Shown here in pieces: positions 9,286 through 20,800 of a stretch of DNA of 64,000 nt. The DNA is from Rhabditoides inermis. Its lineage: Eukaryota > Nematoda > Chromadorea > Rhabditida > Rhabditidae. The position numbers were made by a program, and so were the translations under genes. Under the pieces are notes generated by a model. That model was not told the origin of the DNA and ran no database searches. It was given only the letters and a program-made list of their open reading frames with translations. Numbering within the stretch: the stretch's first letter is position 1; each line of letters starts with the position of its first letter. The stretch is taken from NCBI GenBank assembly GCA_963966185.1, contig CAWZYM010000423.1, positions 702,760 through 766,759 on the forward strand, given 5' to 3'.

Positions 9286-9582
9286 TTTGATCGGACGCCA
9301 CGCTCTCTCTCATTGCCCACGCTCACTCTTGGCACCCATGCATGTGCGTCACGTGAGTACTGTATGAATGATGACGTGGGTATTGAACGGAATATGTTGA
9401 ACTTCATCGGAACCCTATGAAACATGGTATATTCCTGATTCGGAAAACGAGACACAGTCGATTATAATATATGTGTTTTATCAAAAGTGCATTTTGACAT
9501 TTCGAGTGTCTTTTCAGAAGTTGACCCAGTGACACCACCAGTCGCGCAGCAGACTGTAACCGCTGAAGGCAAAGTAGCCATA
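9286..9582 (-). repeat. long inverted repeat, right arm
   Basis: Inverted partner of 8388-8658. It is slightly longer through small indels, for example a CATG insertion giving CACCCATGCATGTGCG against CGCGCATGGGTG in the other arm. Both arms can be read as a peptide containing VFRIKNIPCFI or VFRIRNIPCFI in matching frames. Nothing else shows coding, and the arms also differ by frame-shifting indels. Confidence 0.8.
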
Positions 9583-9858
9583 TGAGATTGGATGACAATA
9601 GGGGGGAGGATGCGCTAAAAGAGGTTCGTTTTATCGGGGGACCAATCATATATCAATCATATATGTAATTCAAATAAGAAAATCAGTTTCCACACGTAGC
9701 TTACAAACAAAACAATGAACTCTAGAGTAGTTTTTTTAAATGAAGAAACATGATTCATTTTTCGCTCAAAACGTGTCTCCACCCTAAACACACTATGGGG
9801 ATTCCGTTAGTAATGTTTGTTTTCGATGAAAATGGCAAAATAGAAGGATATCGTGTTT
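9583..9858. other. unassigned spacer
   Basis: Contains a short ATCATATATCAATCATATATG repeat near 9646-9666 and an A/T-rich stretch. I see no gene or known element. Confidence 0.4.
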
Positions 9859-10131
9859 GGGCCCACACGGTCCCACACCGGGGGCACAGAGTGAGCCCGT
9901 CGGGCCCACACGGTCCCACACCGGGGACACTCAGTGGGACCGCCGGTCCCACAGGGTGTGAGCCCGGAAAAATCAAAATCAAAATTTCAAAATTCTGTAA
10001 ACGCAGAACGATGCGGAATGCTTTTCTCATTATGCATACAAAGTTTCATGAAAAAAAATATTTCGATATGATCGAATACGGGGCGCGGGCCCACTCGGGC
10101 CCACACCGGGGGCACTCGGGCCCACACTTTT
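9859..10131. repeat. GGGCCCACAC-type GC-rich minisatellite
   Basis: The phrase GGGCCCACACGGTCCCACAC starts at 9859 and 9902 (43-bp spacing), each time followed by CGGGGRCAC. After a 120-bp AT-rich gap, shorter forms (GGGCCCACTC, GGGCCCACAC) occur at 10087, 10097 and 10118 with another CCGGGGGCAC. GGGCCC and GTCCCAC/GTGGGAC allow self-pairing. An ORF across it repeats Gly-Pro-His but runs straight into the satellite, so I do not call it a gene. Confidence 0.75.
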
Positions 10132-10153
10132 GCTATTCCATGTGGCGAGTAGT

Positions 10154-11459
10154 GTACTTGGCCGCCTCGGAACCCAGTGTAGAGACCATATCATAAACAG
10201 CCCATTTGCAGGAGACGAAAAAGTGAGTGTGTAGAATCTAAAACAACCGTTGGTTCGATCACAGTTCGTGTCGGAAATTGTACAGAATGAATTATACTTG
10301 CAAATTCAATGATTCAGGTACTTGGCCGCCTCGGAACCCAGTGTAGAGACCATATCATAAACAGCCCATTTGCAGGAGACGGAAAGTGAGTGTGTAGATT
10401 CTAAAACAACCGTTGGTTCGATCACAGTTCGTGTCGGGAATTGTACAGAATGAATTATACTTGCAACTTCAATGATTCAGGTACTTGGCCGCCTCGGAAC
10501 CCAGTGTAGAGACCATATCATAAACAGCCCATTTGCAGGAGACGAAAAGTGAGTGTGTAGATTCTAAAACAACCGTTGGTTCGATCACAGTTCGTGTCGG
10601 GAATTGTACAGAATGAATTATACTTGCAACTTCAATGATTCAGGTACTTGGCCGCCTCGGAACCCAGTGTAGAGACCATATCATAAACAGCCCATTTGCA
10701 GGAGACGAAAAGTGAGTGTGTAGATTCTAAAACAACCGTTGGTTCGATCACAGTTCGTGTCGGGAATTGTACAGAATGAATTATACTTGCAAATTCAAAG
10801 ATTCAGGTACTTGGCCGCCTCGGAACCCAGTGTAGAGACCATATCATAAACAGCCCATTTGCAGGAGACAAAAAAGTGAGTGTGTAGAATCTAAAACAAC
10901 CGTTGGTTCGATCACAGTTCGTGTCGGGAATTGTACAGAATGAATTATACTTGCAAATTCAATGATTCAGGTACTTGGCCGCCTCGGAACCCAGTGTAGA
11001 GACCATATCATAAACAGCCCATTTGCAGGAGACGGAAAGTGAGTGTGTAGATTCTAAAACAACCGTTGGTTCGATCACAGTTCGTGTCGGGAATTGTACA
11101 GAATGAATTATACTTGCAACTTCAATGATTCAGGTACTTGGCCGCCTCGGAACCCAGTGTAGAGACCATATCATAAACAGCCCATTTGCAGGAGACGAAA
11201 AGTGAGTGTGTAGATTCTAAAACAACCGTTGGTTCGATCACAGTTCGTGTCGGGAATTGTACAGAATGAATTATACTTGCAACTTCAATGATTCAGGTAC
11301 TTGGCCGCCTCGGAACCCAGTGTAGAGACCATATCATAAACAGCCCATTTGCAGGAGACGAAAAGTGAGTGTGTAGATTCTAAAACAACCGTTGGTTCGA
11401 TCACAGTTCGTGTCGGGAATTGTACAGAATGAATTATACTTGCAAATTCAATGATTCAG
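10154..11459. repeat. 653-bp (4-monomer) tandem duplication
   Basis: 10154-10806 and 10807-11459 show the same order of four monomer variants: one with a 1-bp A insertion and GTAGAATC, one with CGGAAAG and AACTTCAATG, one with CGAAAAG and AACTTCAATG, and one with AAATTCAA. Length 4 x 163 + 1. Few differences, such as GACGAAAAAG against GACAAAAAAG. Confidence 0.85.
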
Positions 11460-14400
11460 GTACTTGGCCGCCTCGGAACCCAGTGTAGAGACCATATCAT
11501 AAACAGCCCATTTGCAGGAGACGAAAAGTGAGTGTGTAGATTCTAAAACAACCGTTAGTTCGATCACAGTTCGTGTCGGGAATTGTACAGACTGAATTAT
11601 ACTTGCAAATTCAATGATTCAGGTACTTGGCCGCCTCGGAACCCAGTGTAGAGACCATATCATAAACAGCCCATTTGCAGGAGACGAAAAGTGAGTGTGT
11701 AGATTCTAAAACAACCGTTAGTTCGATCACAGTTCGTGTCGGGAATTGTACAGACTGAATTATACTTGCAAATTCAATGATTCAGGTACTTGGCCGCATC
11801 GGAACCCAGTGTAGAGACCATATCATAAACAGCCCATTTGCAGGAGACGAAAAGTGAGTGTGTAGATTTTAAAACAACCGTTGGTTCGATCACAGTTCGT
11901 GTCGGGAATGGTACAGACTGAATTATAATTGCAAATTCAATGATTCAGGTACTTGGCCGCATCGGAACCCAGTGTAGAGACCATTTCATAAACAGCCCAT
12001 TTGCAGGAGACGAAAAGTGAGTGTGTAGATTCTAAAACAACTGTTGGTTCGATCACAGTTCGTGTCGGGAATTGTACAGAATGAATTATACTTGCAAATT
12101 CAATGATTCAGGTACTTGGCCGCCTCGGAACCCAGTGTAGAGACCATATCATAAACAGCCCATTTGCAGGAGACGGAAAGTGAGTGTGTAGATTCTAAAA
12201 CAACCGTTGGTTCGATCACAGTTCGTGTCGGGAATTGTACAGAATGAATTATACTTGCAACTTCAATGATTCAGGTACTTGGCCGCCTCGGAACCCAGTG
12301 TAGAGACCATATCATAAACAGCCCATTTGCAGGAGACGAAAAGTGAGTGTGTAGATTCTAAAACAACCGTTGGTTCGATCACAGTTCGTGTCGGGAATTG
12401 TACAGAATGAATTATACTTGCAACTTCAATGATTCAGGTACTTGGCCGCCTCGGAACCCAGTGTAGAGACCATATCATAAACAGCCCATTTGCAGGAGAC
12501 GAAAAGTGAGTGTGTAGATTCTAAAACAACCGTTGGTTCGATCACAGTTCGTGTCGGGAATTGTACAGAATGAATTATACTTGCAAATTCAATGATTCAG
12601 GTACTTGGCCGCCTCGGAACCCAGTGTAGAGACCATATCATAAACAGCCCATTCGCAGGAGACGAAAAGTGAGTGTGTAGATTCTAAAACAACCGTTGGT
12701 TCGATCACAGTTCGTGTCGGGAATTGTACAGAATGAATTATAATTGCAAATTCAATGATTCAGGTACTTGGCCGCCTCGGAACCCAGTGTAGAGACCATA
12801 TCATAAACAGCCCATTTGCATTTGCAGGAGACGAAAAGTGAGTTTGTAGATTCTAAAACAACCGTTAGTTCGATCACAGTTCGTGTCGGGAATTGTACAG
12901 ACTGAATTATACTTGCAAATTCAATGATTCAGGTACTTGGCCGCCTCGGAACCCAGTGTAGAGACCATATCATAAACAGCCCATTTGCAGGAGACGATAA
13001 GTGAGTGTGTAGATTCTAAAACAACCGTTGGTTCGATCACAGTTCGTGTCGGGAATTGTACAGACTGAATTATAATTGCAAATTCAATGATTCAGGTACT
13101 TGGCCGCATCGGAACCCAGTGTAGAGACCATTTCATAAACAGCCCATTTGCAGGAGACGAAAAGTGAGTGTGTAGATTCTAAAACAACTGTTGGTTCGAT
13201 CACAGTTCGTGTCGGGAATTGTACAGAATGAATTATACTTGCAAATTCAATGATTCAGGTACTTGGCCGCCTCGGAACCCAGTGTAGAGACCATATCATA
13301 AACAGCCCATTTGCAGGAGACGAAAAGTGAGTGTGTAGATTCTAAAACAACTGTTGGTTCGATCACAGTTCGTGTCGGGAATTGTACAGACTGAATTATA
13401 CTTGCAAATTCAATGATTCAGGTACTTGGCCGCCTCGGAACCCAGTGTAGAGACCATATCATAAACAGCCCATTTGCAGGAGACGAAAAGTGAGTGTGTA
13501 GATTCTAAAACAACCGTTGGTTCGATCACAGTTCGTGTCGGGAATTGTACAGAATGAATTATACTTGCAAATTCAATGATTCAGGTACTTGGCCGCCTCG
13601 GAACCCAGTGTAGAGACCATATCATAAACAGCCCATTTGCAGGAGACGGAAAGTGAGTGTGTAGATTCTAAAACAACCGTTGGTTCGATCACAGTTCGTG
13701 TCGGGAATTGTACAGAATGAATTATACTTGCAACTTCAATGATTCAGGTACTTGGCCGCCTCGGAACCCAGTGTAGAGACCATATCATAAACAGCCCATT
13801 TGCAGGAGACGAAAAGTGAGTGTGTAGATTCTGAAACAACCGTTGGTTCGATCACAGTTCGTGTCGGGAATTGTACAGAATGAATTATACTTGCAAATTC
13901 AATGATTCAGGTACTTGGCCGCCTCGGAACCCAGTGTAGAGACCATATCATAAACAGCCCATTTGCAGGAGACGAAAAAGTGAGTGTGTAGAATCTAAAA
14001 CAACCGTTGGTTCGATCACAGTTCGTGTCGGGAATTGTACAGAATGAATTATACTTGCAAATTCAATGATTCAGGTACTTGGCCGCCTCGGAACCCAGGG
14101 TAGAGACCATTTCATAAACAGCCCATTTGCAGAAGACGAAAAGTGAGTGTGTAGATTCTAAAACAACCGTTGGTTCGATCACAGTTCGTGTCGGGAATTG
14201 TACAGACTGAATTATACTTGCAAATTCAATGATTCAGGTACTTGGCCGCCTCAGAACCCAGTGTAGAGACCATTTCATAAACAGCCCATTAGCAGAAGAC
14301 GAGAAGTAAGTGTGTAGATTCTAAAACAACCGTTGGTTCGATCACAGTTCGTGTCGGGAATTGTACAAACTGAATTATACTTGCAAATTCAATGATTCAG

Positions 14401-15264
14401 GTTTTTGGCCGCCTCGAAACCCAGTGTAGAGACCATTTCATAAACAGCCCATTTGCAGAAGACGAGAAGTAAGTGTGTAGATTCTAAAACAACCGTTGGT
14501 TCGATCACAGTTCGTGTCGGGAACTGTAAAGAATGAATTATACTTGCAATTCAATGATTCGGGTACTTGGCCGCCTCGGAACCCAGTGTAGAGACCATTT
14601 CATAAACAGCCCATTTGCAGGAGACGAAAAGTGAGTGTGTAGATTCTGAAACAACCGTTGGTTCGATCACAGTTCGTGTCGGGAATTGTACAGACTGAAT
14701 TATACTTGCAAATTCAATGATTCAGGTTTTTGGCCGCCTCGGAACCCAGTGTAGAGACCATTTCATAAACAGCCCATTTGCAGGAGACGAAAAGTGAGTG
14801 TGTAGATTCTAAAACAACCGTTATTTCGATCACAGTTCGTGTCGGGAATTGTACAGAATGAATTATACTTGCAAATTCAATGATTCAGGTACTCGGCCGC
14901 ATCGGAACCCAGTGTAGAGACCATTTCATAAAGAGCCCATTTGCAGGAGACGAAAAGTGAGTGTGTAGATTCTATAACAAACCGTTGGTTCGATCACAGT
15001 TCGTGTCGGGAATTGTACAGACTGAATTATACTTGCAAATTCAATGATTCAGGTACTTGGCCGCCTCGGAACCCAGTGTAGAGACCATATCATAAACAGC
15101 CTATTTGCAGGAGACGAAAAGTGAGTGTGTAGATTCTAAAACAACCGTTGGTTCGATCACAGTTCGTGTCGGGAATTGTACAGAATGAATTATACTTGCA
15201 AATTCAATGATTCAGGTACTTGGCCGCCTCGGAACCCAGTGTAGAGACCATATCATAAACAGCC

Positions 15265-17812
15265 CATTTGCAGGAGACGAAAAAGTGAGTGTGTAGAATC
15301 TAAAACAACCGTTGGTTCGATCACAGTTCGTGTCGGGAATTGTACATAATGAATTATACTTTCAAATTCAATGATTCAGGTACTTGGCCGCCTCGGAACC
15401 CAGTGTAGAGACCATATCATAAACAGCCCATTTGCAGGAGACGAAAAGTGAGTGTGTAGATTCTAAAACAACCGTTGGTTCAATCACAGTTTGTGTCGGG
15501 AACTGTACAGAATGAATTATACTTGCAAATTCGATGATTCAGGTACTTGGCCGCCTCGGAACCCAGTGTAGAGACCATATCATAAACAGCCCATTTGCAG
15601 GAGACGGAAAGTGAGTGTGTAGATTCTAAAACAACCGTTGGTTCGATCACAGTTCGTGTCGGGAATTGTACAGAATAAATTATACTTGCAAATTCAATGA
15701 TTCAGGTACTTGGCCGCCTCGGAACCCAGTGTAGAGACCATATCATAAACAGCCTATTTGCAGGAGACGAAAAGTGAGTGTGTATATTCTAAAACAACCG
15801 TTGGTTCGATCACAGTTCGTGTCGGGAATTGTACAGATTGAATTATACTTGCAAATTCAATGATTCAGGTACTTGGCCGCCTCGGAACCCAGTGTAGAGA
15901 CCATATCATAAACAGCCCATTTGCAGGAGACGAAAAAGTGAGTGTGTAGAATCTAAAACAACCGTTGGTTCGATCACAGTTCGTGTCGGGAATTGTACAG
16001 AATGAATTATACTTGCAAATTCAATGATTCAGGTACTTGGCCGCCTCGGAACCCAGTGTAGAGACCATATCATAAACAGCCCATTTGCAGGAGACGAAAA
16101 GTGAGTGTGTAGATTCTAAAACAACCGTTGGTTCGATCACAGTTTGTGTCGGGAATTGTACAGAATGAATTATACTTGCAAATTCGATGATTCAGGTACT
16201 TGGCCGCCTCGGAACCCAGTGTAGAGACCATATCATAAACAACCCATTTGCAGGAGACGAAAAGTGAGTGTGTAGATTCTAAAACAACCGTTGGTTCGAT
16301 CACAGTTCGTGTCGGGAATTTTACAGAATAAATTTAACTTGCAAATTCAATGATTCAGGTACTTGGCCGCCTCGGAACCCAGTGTAGAGACCATATCATA
16401 AACAGCCCATTTGCAGGAGACGAAAAGTGAGTGTGTAGATTCTAAAACAACCGTTGGTTCGATCACAGTTCGTGTCGGGAATTGTACAGAATGAATTATA
16501 ATTGCAAATTCAATGATTCAGGTACTTGGCCGCCTCGGAACCCAGTGTAGAGACCATATCATAAACAGCCCATTTGCACATTTGCAGGAGACGAAAAAGT
16601 GAGTGTGTAGAATCTAAAACAACCGTTGGTTCGATCACAGTTCGTGTCGGGAATTGTACATAATGAATTATACTTTCAAATTCAATGATTCAGGTACTTG
16701 GCCGCCTCGGAACCCAGTGTAGAGACCATATCATAAACAGCCCATTTGCAGGAGACGAAAAGTGAGTGTGTAGATTCTAAAACAACCGTTGGTTCAATCA
16801 CAGTTTGTGTCGGGAATTGTACAGAATGAATTATACTTGCAAATTCGATGATTCAGGTACTTGGCCGCCTCGGAACCCAGTGTAGAGACCATATCATAAA
16901 CAGCCCATTTGCAGGAGACGGAAAGTGAGTGTGTAGATTCTAAAACAACCGTTGGTTCGATCACAGTTCGTGTCGGGAATTGTACAGAATAAATTATACT
17001 TGCAAATTCAATGATTCAGGTACTTGGCCGCCTCGGAACCCAGTGTAGAGACCATATCATAAACAGCCTATTTGCAGGAGACGAAAAGTGAGTGTGTAGA
17101 TTCTAAAACAACCGTTGGTTCGATCACAGTTCGTGTCGGGAATTGTACAGAATGAATTATACTTGCAAATTCAATGATTCAGGTACTTGGCCGCCTCGGA
17201 ACCCAGTGTAGAGACCATATCATAAACAGCCCATTTGCAGGAGACGAAAAAGTGAGTGTGTAGAATCTAAAACAACCGTTGGTTCGATCACAGTTCGTGT
17301 CGGGAATTGTACAGAATGAATTATACTTGCAAATTCAATGATTCAGGTACTTGGCCGCCTCGGAACCCAGTGTAGAGACCATATCATAAACAGCCCATTT
17401 GCAGGAGACGAAAAGTGAGTGTGTAGATTCTAAAACAACCGTTGGTTCGATCACAGTTTGTGTCGGGAATTGTACAGAATGAATTATACTTGCAAATTCG
17501 ATGATTCAGGTACTTGGCCGCCTCGGAACCCAGTGTAGAGACCATATCATAAACAACCCATTTGCAGGATACGAAAAGTGAGTGTGTAGATTCTAAAACA
17601 ACCGTTGGTTCGATCACAGTTCGTGTCGGGAATTTTACAGAATAAATTTAACTTGCAAATTCAATGATTCAGGTACTTGGCCGCCTCGGAACCCAGTGTA
17701 GAGACCATATCATAAACAGCCCATTTGCAGGAGACGAAAAGTGAGTGTGTAGATTCTAAAACAACCGTTGGTTCGATCACAGTTCGTGTCGGGAATTGTA
17801 CAGAATGAATTA
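15265..17812. repeat. 1314-bp (8-monomer) tandem duplication
   Basis: Rare variants recur 1314 bp apart: TACATAATGAATTATACTTTC at about 15345 and 16659, CAGTTTGTGTCGGG, GCCTATTTGCAGG, and TTTTACAGAATAAATTTAAC at 16320 and 17634. The copies differ by a handful of bases. An 8-bp duplication at about 16570 lies at the junction and accounts for the length (8 x 163 + 8 + 2). Confidence 0.85.
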
Positions 17813-20800
17813 TACTTGCAAATTCAATGATTCAGGTACTTGGCCGCCTCGGAACCCAGTGTAGAGACCATATCATAAACAGCCCATTTGCAGGAGACGA
17901 AAAGTGAGTGTGTAGATTCTAAAACAACCGTTGGTTCGATCACAGTTCGTGTCGGGAATTGTACAGAATGAATTATAATTGCAAATTCAATGATTCAGGT
18001 ACTTGGCCGCCTCGGAACCCAGTGTAGAGACCATATCATAAACAGCCCATTTGCACATTTGCAGGAGACGAAAAGTGAGTTTGTAGATTCTAAAACAACC
18101 GTTAGTTCGATCACAGTTCGTGTCGGGAATTGTACAGACTGAATTATACTTGCAAATTCAATGATTCAGGTACTTGGCCGCCTCGGAACCCAGTGTAGAG
18201 ACCATATCATAAACAGCCCATTTGCAGGAGACGAAAAGTGAGTGTGTAGATTCTAAAACAACCGTTGGTTCGATCACAGTTCGTGTCGGGAATTGTACAG
18301 ACTGAATTATAATTGCAAATTCAATGATTCAGGTACTTGGCCGCATCGAAACCCAGTGTAGAGACCATTTCATAAACAGCCCATTTGCAGGAGACGAAAA
18401 GTGAGTGTGTAGATTCTAAAACAACCGTTGGTTCGATCACAGTTCGTGTTGGGAATTGTACAGAATGAATTATACTTGCAAATTCAATGATTCAGGTACT
18501 TGGCCGCCTCGGAACCCAGTGTAGAGACCATATCATAAACAGCCCATTTGCAGGAGACGGAAAGTGAGTGTGTAGATTCTAAAACAACCGTTGGTTCGAT
18601 CACAGTTCGTGTCGGGAATTGTACAGAATGAATTATACTTGCAACTTCAATGATTCAGGTACTTGGCCGCCTCGGAACCCAGTGTAGAGACCATATCATA
18701 AACAGCTCATTTGCAGGAGACGAAAAGTGAGTGTGTAGATTCTAAAACAACCGTTGGTTCAATCACAGTTCGTGTCGGGAATTGTACAGAATGAATTATA
18801 CTTGCAAATTCAATGATTCAGGTACTTGGCCGCCTCGGAACCCAGTGTAGAGACCATATCATAAACAGCCCATTTGCAGGAGACGAGAAAGTGAGTGTGT
18901 AGATTCTGAAACAACCGTTGGTTCGATCACAGTTCGTGTCGGGAATTGTACAGAATGAATTATACTTGCAAATTCAATGATTCAGGTACTTGGCCGCCTC
19001 GGAACCCAGTGTAGAGACCATATCATAAACAGCCCATTTGCAGGAGACGAGAAAGTGAGTGTGTAGATTCTGAAACAACCGTTGGTTCGATCACAGTTCG
19101 TGTCGGGAATTGTACAGAATGAATTATACTTGCAAATTCAATGATTCAGGTACTTGGCCGCCTCGGAACCCAGTGTAGAGACCATATCATAAACAGCCCA
19201 TTTGCAGGAAACGAAAAGTGAGTGTGTAGATTTTAAAACAACCGTTGGTTCGATCACAGTTCGTGTCGGGAATTGTACAGACTGAATTATAATTGCAAAT
19301 TCAATGATTCAGGTACTTGGCCGCATCGGAACCCAGTGTAGAGACCATTTCATAAACAGCCCATTTGCAGGAGACGAAAAGTGAGTGTGTAGATTCTAAA
19401 ACAACCGTTGGTTCGATCACAGTTCGTGTCGGGAATTGTACAGACTGAATTATACTTGCAAATTCAATGATTCAGGTACTTGGCCGCCTCGGAACCCAGT
19501 GTAGAGACCATATCATAAACAGCCCATTTGCAGGAGACGGAAAGTGAGTGTGTAGAATCTAAAACAACTGTTGGTTCGATCACAGTTCGTGTCGGGAATT
19601 GTACAGAATGAATTATACTTGCAACTTCAATGATTCAGGTACTTGGCCGCCTCGGAACCCAGTGTAGAGACCATATCATAAACAGCTCATTTGCAGGAGA
19701 CGAAAAGTGAGTGTGTAAATTCTAAAACAACCGTTGGTTCGATCACAGTTCGTGTCGGGAATTGTACAGAATGAGTTATACTTGCAATATCAATGATTCA
19801 GGTACTTGGCCGCCTCGGAACCCAGTGTAGAGACCATATCATAAACAGCCCATTTGCAGGAGACGAAAAGTGAGTGTGTAGATTCTAAAACGACCGTTGG
19901 TTCGATCACAGTTCGTGTCGGGAATTGTACAGAATGAATTATACTTGCAAATTCAATGATTCAGGTACTTGGCCGCCTCGGAACCCAGTGTAGAGACCAT
20001 ATCATAAACAGCCCATTTGCAGGAGGCGAAAAGTGAGTGTGTAGATTCTAAAACAACCGTTGGTTCGATCACAGTTCGTGTCGGGAATCGTACAGAATGA
20101 ATTATACTTGCAAATTCAATGGTTCAGGTACTTGGCCGCCTCGGAACCCAGTGTAGAGACCATATCATAAACAGCCCATTTGCAGGAGACGGAAAGTGAG
20201 TGTGTAGATTCTAAAACAACCGTTGGTTCGATCACAGTTCGTGTCGGGATTTGTACAGAATGAATTATACTTGCAAATTCAATGATTCAGGTACTTGGTC
20301 GCCTCGGAACCCAGTGTAGAGACCATTTCATAAACAGCCCATTTGCAGAAGACGAAAAGTGAGTGTGTAGATTTTGAAACAACCGTTGGTTCGATCACAG
20401 TTCGTGTCGGGAATTGTACAGAATGAGTTATACTTGCAAATTCGATGGTTCAGGTACTTGGCCGCCTCGGAACCCAGTGTAGAGACCATTTCATAAACAG
20501 CCCATTTGCAGGAGACGAAAAGTGAGTGTGTAGATTCTAAAACAACTGTTGGTTCGATCACAGTTCGTGTCGGGAATTGTACAGAATGAATTATACTTGC
20601 AAATTCAATGATTCAGGATTCAGGTACTTGGCCGCCTCGGAACCCAGTGTAGAGACCATTACATAAACAGCCCATTTGCAGGAGACGGAAAGTGAGTGTG
20701 TAGATTCTAAAACAACCGTTGGTTCGATCACAGTTCGTGTCGGGAATTGTACAGAATGAATTATACTTGCAAATTCAATGATTCAGGTATTTGGCCGCCT

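Larger units (their letters stand above)
3438..10153. other. 6.7-kb non-satellite block interrupting the array
   Basis: The satellite stops at monomer position 158 at 3437 and resumes at position 1 at 10154. Five bases (TTCAG) are missing and monomer phase is otherwise kept. The block is a patchwork of unrelated repeats described separately: GC hairpins, CT and GA microsatellites, an 890-bp direct repeat, a 139-bp tandem repeat, a large inverted repeat and a GC minisatellite. No target-site duplication is visible at the outer junctions. It may be an old insertion that gathered further repeats, a rearrangement with a 5-bp deletion, or partly an assembly join. Confidence 0.85.

Noticed and set aside
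3438..10153. LTR or TIR element spanning the whole block
   Set aside because: The two ends share no direct or inverted repeat and there is no target-site duplication.
9750..10196. 148-codon ORF with Gly-Pro-His repeats
   Set aside because: It crosses the GC minisatellite and continues into the satellite monomer, ending in satellite-derived residues. A real gene would not be expected to do so.
10250..10265. tRNA gene from the GGTTCGATCAC motif
   Set aside because: No cloverleaf or acceptor pairing could be drawn around it. Only promoter-box-like motifs remain, kept as a low-certainty finding.
10154..10316. CENP-B box in the monomer
   Set aside because: The monomer has TTCGTGTCGGG, so TTCG and CGGG are present, but they are separated by 3 bases where the box needs 7 with an A inside. 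It does not fit the consensus.
16070..16303. Repeated 60-91 codon ORFs across the satellite on both strands (for example the minus-strand peptide with VLESTHSLFVSCKW)
   Set aside because: They are readings of the 163-bp monomer. 163 is not divisible by 3, so the frame rotates with each unit, and the ORFs appear and vanish with single-base variants. No sign of selection for coding.
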